NCBI GenBank assembly: GCA_949285915.1
Contig: CASDZW010000021.1
Span: 1 to 32,137, forward strand
DNA length: 32,137 nucleotides
From: an uncultured Collinsella sp.
GTDB taxonomy: Bacteria > Actinomycetota > Coriobacteriia > Coriobacteriales > Coriobacteriaceae
Direction: 5' to 3'
A program made the position numbers and the translations under genes. Positions 1 through 6,332 of this stretch are shown piece after piece. Within the stretch, counting starts at the first letter, position 1; each line of letters begins with the position of its first letter. Under the pieces are notes generated by a model. That model had not been told where the DNA came from. It did no database searches and saw nothing but the letters and a program-made list of their open reading frames with translations.

Positions 1-67
1 AAGACGCCCCGCGGCGCCAGCGAACGCCTCTTTGGGCCGAACGGCAAGATACTGACTGGAGGTCGCT
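1..67. other. Upstream edge, gene end not identified
   Basis: These 67 bases precede fmt. One frame closes with TGA at 53-55 and another with TGA at 69-71, overlapping the fmt start, so the end of an upstream gene may lie here. In many bacteria def (peptide deformylase) precedes fmt, but too little protein is visible to say so. A ribosome binding site GGAGGT at 58-63 serves fmt. Confidence 0.3.
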
Positions 68-1009
68 ATGAGAGTTGTGTTTATGGGGACGCCGGCGTTT
101 GCGGTGCCTTCGCTTACGGCCCTTGCGCGCGAGCACGAGGTGGCTCTCGTCGTCACGCGGCCCGATGCGGTGCGCTCCCGTGGCAAGAAGCTCGAGCCTT
201 CGCCCGTGAAGGCGGCGGCGCTCGAGCTCGGTCTGCCCGTGCTCGAGACCTCCCGCATGACGCCCGAGGTGCTCGAGGCCCTCCGTGCGACCGAGGCTGA
301 CATCTTCTGCGTTGCGGCCTATGGCTGCATCCTGCCCGACGAGGTCCTCCATATGGCGCCCCTCGGCTGCGTGAACGTGCACGCGTCGCTTTTGCCCCGT
401 TGGCGCGGCGCCGCCCCCATCCAGCGCTCGATTCTTGCCGGAGACGACGAGACGGGCGTGTCCATCATGCGTATCGGTCAGGGTGTGGACACCGGCGACT
501 ACTGCGCCCAGGCCTCGTGCTCGGTCCCGGGCAAGACGGCAGATGAGCTGACCGCTGAGCTTGCGGAGCTCGGCGGCGAGCTGTTGGTGCGGACGCTCCC
601 CGCCATCGCGGACGGCACCGCTGTGTGGACGGTGCAGGACGAGTCCCTCGTCACGCACGCCGCCAAGATTGCCAAGACCGAGCTCCGTCTCGATCCCGCC
701 GTGTCTGCCTCTCAAAACGTGCGTAGGGTCCTCGCATCGAGCGACGCGGCGCCGGCGCGCTGCGCGGTGGCGGGCAGGCAGGTGCGCATCCTTAGCGCCC
801 GAGAGCTCGAGGGTGCAGACGCGTCCTCGTTGGGCGGTCTGCCAAAGGAGGGCGCCTTTGCGATTCGCGCCAAGCGCGTGCTTTTGGGCTGCGCCGATGG
901 CGCCTTCGAGGTTCTCGCGGTAAAGCCCGACGGTAAGCGCGCCATGGATGCTGCCGCCTGGGCAGCCGGCCTCCAGACCAAAGAGGGCGCCTGGGAGCTT
1001 CTGTCGTGA
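68..1009 (+). CDS. fmt: Methionyl-tRNA formyltransferase
   Basis: Transfers a formyl group from 10-formyltetrahydrofolate to Met-tRNAfMet, producing the initiator for translation in the cytoplasm. The 313-residue length is normal for the family. The N-terminal formyltransferase fold opens with VVFMGTPAFAVPSL. The catalytic trio is visible as Asn103 and His105 in NVHASLLPRWRGAAPIQ and Asp141 in GVDTGD, close to the known N106, H108 and D144 of E. coli Fmt. The C-terminal tRNA-binding domain follows from about residue 205. GGAGGT lies 4 bases before the ATG, which fixes the start. The stop overlaps the rsmB start by 4 bases, so the two genes are probably translationally coupled. Confidence 0.97.
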   Translation: MRVVFMGTPAFAVPSLTALAREHEVALVVTRPDAVRSRGKKLEPSPVKAAALELGLPVLETSRMTPEVLEALRATEADIFCVAAYGCILPDEVLHMAPLGCVNVHASLLPRWRGAAPIQRSILAGDDETGVSIMRIGQGVDTGDYCAQASCSVPGKTADELTAELAELGGELLVRTLPAIADGTAVWTVQDESLVTHAAKIAKTELRLDPAVSASQNVRRVLASSDAAPARCAVAGRQVRILSARELEGADASSLGGLPKEGAFAIRAKRVLLGCADGAFEVLAVKPDGKRAMDAAAWAAGLQTKEGAWELLS

Positions 1010-2400
1010 GTGCGCTTGCGCCGGCGCGCCGTGTTGCGCTCGATGTGCTCGTAGCAGCGACGCGGGAGAAGCGCTACGCCCGCGAGGTGCTCGACCGCGC
1101 GGATGCGGTCGCGCGCCTGGACGCCCGCGATCGCGGGCTTTGCCGCAGGCTCGTTTTGGGTGCCACAGCCACGGAGGGTTCGCTCGACGAGCTTCTCGAC
1201 ACCTATCTATCGCAGCCCCGCAAGGTTTCCCCTCGCGTGCGCGCGGCGCTGCGCATCGCGGCGTTTGAGATCGTCTATCTGAGGAGGCCCGCCGAGGTCG
1301 CGGTAAGTCAAGGGGTGGAGCTTGTGCGCTCCGTTGCCCGTGGCGCCGCCGGCCTCGCCAACGCCGTGCTGAGGCGCGTGGCCGAGGGAGCGGAGGGCTA
1401 TCTCTCTGCGCTGGATGCGCCTCTGGGCGAGCGTGAGCGTATCTCCCGCGCCCGCCGCGCAGGGCTGCCGGTGTGGCTCTCCGACCGTATCGATGCCTCC
1501 CTTCCCGCAAGCGTTGCAGAGGCTCTTCGCCAATCCGAGCTCGAGCCGGCGCCCGTGAGCGTGCATGTGCGCCCCGGTGCCGCGCGCCTGCAAGGGGGAC
1601 GCCCCTCTGAGCTCCCGGGTTGCGTGCTCGACGCCGATGCGGGCCAGATTGCGCGCACAGGCGCCTTTGCGAGCGCCGAGGTGGTCGCCTCCGACCTCCA
1701 CGCCCAGCTCGTTGCGACCGCGGCGGTGTCGCCGGGCGCATGCCTCGAGATAGGCGCCGGCAGGGGGACCAAGACGTTCATCATGGCGTGCCAGGCGGCG
1801 CGTGCGGGCTATAAACGGAAGCATGTTGCCGTCGATTTGTATCCGGGCAAGTGCGCCGCGAACCTCGAGCGTCTTGAGCGCGCCGGTTTCTCTGGCGTGC
1901 GCACCCTCGCGGGCGACGCCCGCGACCTCGATGCCGTGCTCGCGCCTCTGGGCGACGCGGCCGGGATGCTCTTCGATACCGTGCTGGTCGATGCGCCCTG
2001 CTCGGGAACGGGCACCATGCGCCGCCACCCGGAGATTCCCTGGCGGCTCGCGGAGGCGGACATCCAGCCGGGCGGCTCGCTGCCGACACTTCAACTTTCT
2101 CTGCTTACGGCTGCCGCCGCGCGCATTCGCCCCGGCGGTGCGCTCCTATACGCCACCTGCTCGGTGCTCGACGCCGAGAACCGGGATGTGATCGCAGCGT
2201 TTCTTGCGAGCGAACAGGGGAGGGCGTTTCGTCTGGCGCCGGTCTCCGAGAGTCCGATTTTTACGCTGGAGGGGTTCATGGGCGCCGCGGAGCTTGTGCG
2301 CGCGCACGAAAAAGGGGACGGCACGTTCCGTACCGCCCCCGCTCCCGGTGCCTATGATGGGCACTTCTGCGCCCGTATGGTGCGCTCCCGCGAGCTCTAG
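1006..2400 (+). CDS. rsmB: 16S rRNA (cytosine-5) methyltransferase RsmB
   Basis: Methylates a cytosine (C967 in E. coli numbering) in 16S rRNA using S-adenosylmethionine. Residues 1 to about 135 form a NusB-like RNA-binding domain and the rest is the methyltransferase. Both family cysteines are present: Cys332 in VDAPCSGTGTMRRHPE and Cys385 in LLYATCS. The first is expected to aid product release and the second to be the nucleophile. The SAM-binding motif I reads LEIGAGRGTKT, where most relatives have a C-A-A-P-G-G-K-T type sequence; this is an unusual but still glycine-rich variant. The GTG start lies inside the fmt stop. The gene ends tail to tail with the fmdB-like gene, and the two stop codons overlap. 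Confidence 0.93.
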   Translation: MSALAPARRVALDVLVAATREKRYAREVLDRADAVARLDARDRGLCRRLVLGATATEGSLDELLDTYLSQPRKVSPRVRAALRIAAFEIVYLRRPAEVAVSQGVELVRSVARGAAGLANAVLRRVAEGAEGYLSALDAPLGERERISRARRAGLPVWLSDRIDASLPASVAEALRQSELEPAPVSVHVRPGAARLQGGRPSELPGCVLDADAGQIARTGAFASAEVVASDLHAQLVATAAVSPGACLEIGAGRGTKTFIMACQAARAGYKRKHVAVDLYPGKCAANLERLERAGFSGVRTLAGDARDLDAVLAPLGDAAGMLFDTVLVDAPCSGTGTMRRHPEIPWRLAEADIQPGGSLPTLQLSLLTAAAARIRPGGALLYATCSVLDAENRDVIAAFLASEQGRAFRLAPVSESPIFTLEGFMGAAELVRAHEKGDGTFRTAPAPGAYDGHFCARMVRSREL

Positions 2401-2669
2401 CCGTTCTTGTGCGGGCAGTTTTCGCAGCTGTGCGTCTCCGCTGCCGGCGCGGTGCTGCTCGAACCCGAGGTGGCCTCGGTGGATGAGCTGCCACCGCGCT
2501 GATCAGTGTTGTAGAAGCCGCTTCCCTGGAAGGTGATGCCGCTTGCGCTGAAGACCTTGGTGGCCTCGGCGCCGCAGGCAGGGCAGTTCACCTCGGGGTG
2601 CTCCATCATGCCGTGCTCGACCTCAAAGACCTCGCCGCACGAGGTGCAGCGGTAATCGTAACGTGCCAT
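2397..2669 (-). CDS. FmdB-family zinc ribbon protein
   Basis: A 90-residue protein. The start MARYDYRCTSCGEVFEV is the classic FmdB/CxxC ribbon, with cysteine pairs C8/C11 and C29/C32 that should hold one zinc. The middle (about 58-78) is rich in Ser, Thr and Ala and is probably disordered. The tail has a further C82-x-x-C85 plus His80 and His87, so a second metal site or redox pair is possible. The family is linked by name to formamidase and amidase regulation, but its function is not settled. The start was chosen from the family start and an AGGAG upstream; the reading frame stays open further upstream but without similarity. It has its own promoter candidate and a hairpin in the leader. 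Confidence 0.85.
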   Translation of the reverse strand: MARYDYRCTSCGEVFEVEHGMMEHPEVNCPACGAEATKVFSASGITFQGSGFYNTDQRGGSSSTEATSGSSSTAPAAETHSCENCPHKNG

Positions 2670-2694
2670 GTGCTTCCTCTCCTGTTTGCCGAAA

Positions 2695-2714
2695 GCGGCG
2701 CCCGAAGGCGCCGC
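2695..2714 (-). terminator. UUCG-capped hairpin before the fmdB-like gene
   Basis: A perfect 8-base stem, GCGGCGCC with GGCGCCGC, encloses a 4-base loop. On the minus strand the loop reads TTCG closed by C-G, an especially stable RNA tetraloop, followed by TTTC. It sits between the fmdB promoter candidate and the start codon, 25 bases before the ATG. It could be a leader hairpin or attenuator, or the end of the glycogen transcript. Confidence 0.55.
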
Positions 2715-2735
2715 CTGAGCGTTTGACCATCCGAT

Positions 2736-2764
2736 ACTGTACCCAAAACGCCCCGTCATGTGAA
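2736..2764 (-). promoter_or_regulatory. Candidate promoter of the fmdB-like gene
   Basis: On the minus strand, a -35 box TTCACA (2759-2764, 5 of 6 to consensus) is 17 bases from a -10 box TACAGT (2736-2741, 4 of 6). Transcription would start near 2729, upstream of the UUCG hairpin. Pattern-based call only. Confidence 0.5.
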
Positions 2765-2800
2765 GCGGGACGCGCGCCGCAGAAAGACAGCGCGCAGGCG

Positions 2801-5800
2801 TCACATTTCCCTTGCGTGGGCCGAGCGACCGCAGCGCTCGAGCAGCTCTGCGCATGCCTGCTCGGCAGCCGCGATATCGGCCTCGTCCGCCTGCCAGCTC
2901 CAGTTGCCCTCTGCAACGCCGGGCACGTTCATGCGGCAGTCGTCGCCAAGCCCCAGCACGTCCTGCAGCGGCATCATGACAAGTTCCGCATCGCTCGCAA
3001 GGGCGCACTCGACGAGCTTCTCGGCAAGCTCGGCTGCTGCCGTTTCATCGCCATCGGTGAAAGAGGACGCGCAGAAGCCCACGAGGGTGGCCGTGTCGTG
3101 CGTCGAGGTGTAGAGGATCTTCTCCGGCTTGGGATAGAGACCCGCCCGAATGTCGTAATCCTCAAAGAGCATCACGTCCATACCCGGGAAGCCGCAGGCG
3201 CTTACCAGCGAGCGCACGCCGGGGGTAAGTACGCCCAGGTCCTCGGCGATAAACGGCAGGGGGCCGAGCTCGGCGTAGGCGCGCTCAAAGAGCTCCTTGC
3301 CCGGACCCGGTATCCAGCGTCCATCGGAGCCGGGGTGGCCGGCGGGGATGGAGAAGTAGTTGTGGAAGCCGAGGAAGTGGTCGAGGCGCACCCGATCGTA
3401 GACGCGCGTGGCGCGGCGCAGGCGCGCGAGCCACCAGGCGTAGCCCTCCGCGCGCATGACATCCCAGCGATAGGTGGGGTTGCCCCAAACCTGTCCGCCG
3501 GGGGCGAAGTTATCGGGCGGCGCACCGGCGATCTCGGTCGGGCGTCCGTCGCGGTCGAGGTTGAAGAGCTCCGGGCGCGCCCATGCATCGGCCGAGTCGT
3601 CGGAGACATACATGGGGATGTCGCCGATGACCTCAATACCTTGCGCGTTGGCGTATCCCATAACGTCCTGCCAGGCAAGCTCAAAGCGGTACTGCAGGTA
3701 GGACTGGATATGCGCCTCCTTGGCAAGGCGCGCATCAGAGAGGAGCTCGGGCCGGTAGTGGCTAAACTCCTCCGGCCACTCGTGCCGCGAGGCGCCATCG
3801 GTGAGCTTCTTTATGGCCATAAAGGCGCAGTAGGGCTCGAGCCAGCTGCGCGCATCGGCCACGTAGTCGCGGTAGGCGATGTCAACACCGGCGCCGCCGC
3901 GCGCTTCCCAGGCGAGGTAGTCGGCGCGGAGCTCCTCTTCCGTCTCGGGCAGAAGGTCGATGTTGCCCGCAAAGGCGGAGGGACCGGCGTAGGGGGAGTT
4001 GTAGAAGTCCGTGGGGTTCACGGGCAGTACCTGCCAGTAGCGGAAGCCCATGGCCGCCAGGTGGTCGACAAAGCGCTTGGACGCATCGCCGAGCGTACCC
4101 GGGCGTCCGTCGTCGGTTGGCACGGAGGTGATGTGGCAGACCACACCGGCACCCTTATGCAGGGGCTCCTGCAGCCGGCGTGCGGGATGGAAGGAGACCA
4201 CGGCCGAGCCGAACGGCCAGAGGTGGACCTCCACAAAGCCCTCGGCGTCCACGGTGAGTTCGGCGCCCGAGACGACGTCGGTTGCGCACGCGCCACGAGC
4301 GGGAATGCGCACGGTCGCCTCGTTGGTGCGGCTGCGGTTGATGAGCACGGTTGCCGCCTCGCCGCGGTCGTTCACGCGGGTATAGCCGAGCACGTCGTCA
4401 CCGGAGGCAAAGGCCTCGATGCGGCCGTTCACGAGCACAGGGAGCTCACGACGGATGCCGGCGGCGTTCTTGATGATGGTCTCCATGTCGTACTCGTGCG
4501 GGTCACCGGGGCGCGGCAGGCCGCGACGGTTGCCGGGGTCAGAGAGACCCTCCAGGCCGTACTCGTCGCCGTAGTAGATGGACGGCACGCCCGGGAACGT
4601 CATCTGCATGAGCGTGGCGAGCCAGAAGCGCGCCTTGGCAAGCCCCATGGCCTCAGGGGAGAGGCGCCAGCGGCCGCGCTCCTCCTCGGGGAGCTTGCTC
4701 TCGTCGGGGCCGCCGCCGAGCACGCTCGCGATGCGCGGGCGGTCGTGACTGCCAAGAAGGTTCAGGCAGCAGGCGAGCGCCTCCGGCGGATAGTTCTCCG
4801 CCAAGCTCCAGATGACCTCGGCCGCATCGGCGGCGGAGATGTTGCCCATGAGGTAGTCGATGACCATGGTGCGGAACGGGTAGTTCATGGCCGAGTCGAG
4901 CTCCTCGCCCTGGAGGTAGTGGCGGGGCTTGCCGTAGCTGATCTTATTTGAAGCGTCCTCCCAGACCTCGCCGAGCAAGAGGGCGTCGGGCTTCTCCTCA
5001 GTCAGAACCTGCTTGATGTCGGCGATGAGGTCCTCATGGAGCTCGTCAGCCACATCGAGACGCCAGCCGCGCGCACCGGCGCGCGTCCAGTGGCGGATGA
5101 CGCCGTCCTCGCCGAGCAGCAGCTCACGCACGAGCGGGGAGTCCTGGTTGAAATCGGGCATGTTGTCGATGCCCCACCAGCACGCGTAGGTGCCGTCCTC
5201 CTTGAACTCGTAGGCGTCGCGCCATGGAGAGTTGGGGTTATTCCACGCGCCCTCATCCGGATAGTTGCCAAACCGGTTGAAGTAGCGGGAATCGTCACCG
5301 GTGTGGTTGAAGACGCCATCCAAGATGATGGAGATGCCAAGTTTCTCGGCAGCGGCGCAGAGGCTCTTGAAATCCTCCTCCGTGCCGAGGATGGGGTCGA
5401 TCTTGAGGTAATCGGCGGTATCGTAGCGATGGTTGCTCGCCGCCTCGAAGATGGGGTTCAGGTAGATGGCAGTGATGCCAAGCTCGGAGAGGCGCGGCAG
5501 GTCCTCCTCGATGCCCTTGAGCGAGCCGCCGTAGAAGTCCCAGTACTTGATCGATCCGTCCTCGTTACGCTCGTAGACCGGCGGCTCCCACCAGTCCTCG
5601 ATGAGGCGGCGCTGAACGCCGTTGCGGGGGATGGAGAGCGCTGCCTCGGTGCGCTCGCGCCAGGCGGCATCGCGGCGGTAGCGGTCGGGGAAGATCTGGT
5701 AGACCATGCCGTTCTCATACCACGACGGGCGTGTGGCGCGATGGCGGTAGACGCTGATCTGGAACGACGGGCAGTTCGCATAATCGTAGGGCACGCCCTC

Positions 5801-6115
5801 TCCGCCTACGTGTCCCTCGCGCGCGCCGAGGTGCATAACGTGCGTGCCGTCCGCTTCGTTCCACGTCGCATGGAAGGTGTACCAGATGTTGGCGGTGCGG
5901 GGGCAGGCGAGGGTGTAGGCGTAGAGACCCTCGTCGTTGAGCGCCATCTCGTGCAGGCGCTCGCCCTCACCATCAACCCAGGTGCGCAGGGTGACGGTGA
6001 TAGGACTCGAGACGGGGTCTTCAACGCGGACCGCCAAGGTAACAGAGCCCCCGACTTCAACCGCTCCAAACGGCGAGCGGAATTCCGGCAGGCGAGAGTT
6101 ATGGATGAGCTTCAT
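2801..6115 (-). CDS. GH13 neopullulanase-like amylase fused to GH77 4-alpha-glucanotransferase
   Basis: A 1104-residue two-enzyme fusion. Residues 1 to about 120 resemble the N-terminal beta domain of neopullulanases (NSRLPEFRSPFGAVEVGG). Residues about 130-645 are a GH13 alpha-amylase barrel: VFNHTGDD, nucleophile Asp354 in GWRLDVADE, acid-base Glu383 in LLLGEVWED, and Asp458 in GSHDRPR. From about 655 a GH77 (MalQ, amylomaltase) domain begins (GVVCHITSVPT), with Asp912 in RLDHFLGF, Glu958 in FIAEDLG and Asp1007 in STHDT. Both triads look complete, so it should hydrolyse or debranch malto-oligosaccharides and disproportionate the products. No signal peptide is seen, so it is probably cytoplasmic. 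The open frame reaches a GTG at 6184, but that codon lies 3 bases from a -10 box; the ATG at 6115 matches the family start, although its ribosome site (GGAAA) is weak. Confidence 0.93.
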   Translation of the reverse strand: MKLIHNSRLPEFRSPFGAVEVGGSVTLAVRVEDPVSSPITVTLRTWVDGEGERLHEMALNDEGLYAYTLACPRTANIWYTFHATWNEADGTHVMHLGAREGHVGGEGVPYDYANCPSFQISVYRHRATRPSWYENGMVYQIFPDRYRRDAAWRERTEAALSIPRNGVQRRLIEDWWEPPVYERNEDGSIKYWDFYGGSLKGIEEDLPRLSELGITAIYLNPIFEAASNHRYDTADYLKIDPILGTEEDFKSLCAAAEKLGISIILDGVFNHTGDDSRYFNRFGNYPDEGAWNNPNSPWRDAYEFKEDGTYACWWGIDNMPDFNQDSPLVRELLLGEDGVIRHWTRAGARGWRLDVADELHEDLIADIKQVLTEEKPDALLLGEVWEDASNKISYGKPRHYLQGEELDSAMNYPFRTMVIDYLMGNISAADAAEVIWSLAENYPPEALACCLNLLGSHDRPRIASVLGGGPDESKLPEEERGRWRLSPEAMGLAKARFWLATLMQMTFPGVPSIYYGDEYGLEGLSDPGNRRGLPRPGDPHEYDMETIIKNAAGIRRELPVLVNGRIEAFASGDDVLGYTRVNDRGEAATVLINRSRTNEATVRIPARGACATDVVSGAELTVDAEGFVEVHLWPFGSAVVSFHPARRLQEPLHKGAGVVCHITSVPTDDGRPGTLGDASKRFVDHLAAMGFRYWQVLPVNPTDFYNSPYAGPSAFAGNIDLLPETEEELRADYLAWEARGGAGVDIAYRDYVADARSWLEPYCAFMAIKKLTDGASRHEWPEEFSHYRPELLSDARLAKEAHIQSYLQYRFELAWQDVMGYANAQGIEVIGDIPMYVSDDSADAWARPELFNLDRDGRPTEIAGAPPDNFAPGGQVWGNPTYRWDVMRAEGYAWWLARLRRATRVYDRVRLDHFLGFHNYFSIPAGHPGSDGRWIPGPGKELFERAYAELGPLPFIAEDLGVLTPGVRSLVSACGFPGMDVMLFEDYDIRAGLYPKPEKILYTSTHDTATLVGFCASSFTDGDETAAAELAEKLVECALASDAELVMMPLQDVLGLGDDCRMNVPGVAEGNWSWQADEADIAAAEQACAELLERCGRSAHAREM

Positions 6116-6153
6116 AGGGGTTTCCGATCTATCTGCCGCCCGGACGTACAGGA

Positions 6154-6168
6154 TTGACAGAGCGTCAA
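6154..6168. promoter_or_regulatory. Dyad operator candidate in the GH13-GH77 leader
   Basis: A perfect dyad TTGAC-N5-GTCAA lies about 12 to 26 bases downstream of the predicted transcription start of the GH13-GH77 gene and 39 bases before its ATG. This size and place suit a repressor dimer. No regulator can be named. Confidence 0.4.
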
Positions 6169-6178
6169 GAATTGGGCA

Positions 6179-6247
6179 GCCCACCTATTATAAGGGAGAG
6201 CGCCGCCCATAGAAGGCATAGTTCAACAGTTTTAGGTGGGCTGTTGA
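6179..6247. repeat. Nested inverted repeats around the GH13-GH77 promoter
   Basis: GCCCACCTA (6179-6187) is perfectly complementary to TAGGTGGGC (6233-6241), 45 bases apart. The first copy touches the -10 box and the predicted start; the second lies about 55 bases upstream. Separately, TCAACAG (6223-6229) pairs with CTGTTGA (6241-6247). These arrangements resemble binding sites for a looping or paired regulator, but could also form RNA structure at the end of glgA transcripts. Confidence 0.45.
6187..6192 (-). promoter_or_regulatory. Candidate -10 box of the GH13-GH77 gene
   Basis: A perfect TATAAT on the minus strand. The predicted start is near 6180, giving a leader of about 65 bases. No good -35 box is found at 16-18 bases (CTTCTA at 17), so an activator or another contact may be needed. 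It lies within a pair of 9-base inverted repeats (6179-6187 and 6233-6241). Confidence 0.5.
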
Positions 6248-6277
6248 GAAAGCAAGGTTGCAGGTGTCGGCATAGGG

Positions 6278-6304
6278 GAGGAGCCGCCTCGCGGGCGGCT
6301 CCTC
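6278..6304 (-). terminator. Hairpin after glgA
   Basis: A perfect 11-base stem, GAGGAGCCGCC with GGCGGCTCCTC, and a 5-base loop, starting 29 bases after the glgA stop. There is no T tract on the minus strand, so it would be a non-classical terminator or an RNA end protector. Confidence 0.5.
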
Positions 6305-6332
6305 TTGGCGTTGGTATGGAGGGTGGCAGACC

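Noticed and set aside
2663-4951. A 762-codon open frame on the plus strand.
   Set aside because: It lies opposite the GH13-GH77 gene, which has full motifs. High GC leaves long antisense frames; this one has no domain-like pattern.
6154-6159. A perfect TTGACA on the plus strand as a -35 box.
   Set aside because: No -10 at a suitable distance and no plus-strand gene follows; it is better seen as half of the TTGAC-N5-GTCAA dyad.
6116-6184. GTG at 6184 as the start of the GH13-GH77 gene.
   Set aside because: It lies only 3 bases from the TATAAT box, and the added 23 residues do not resemble the family start; the ATG at 6115 does.
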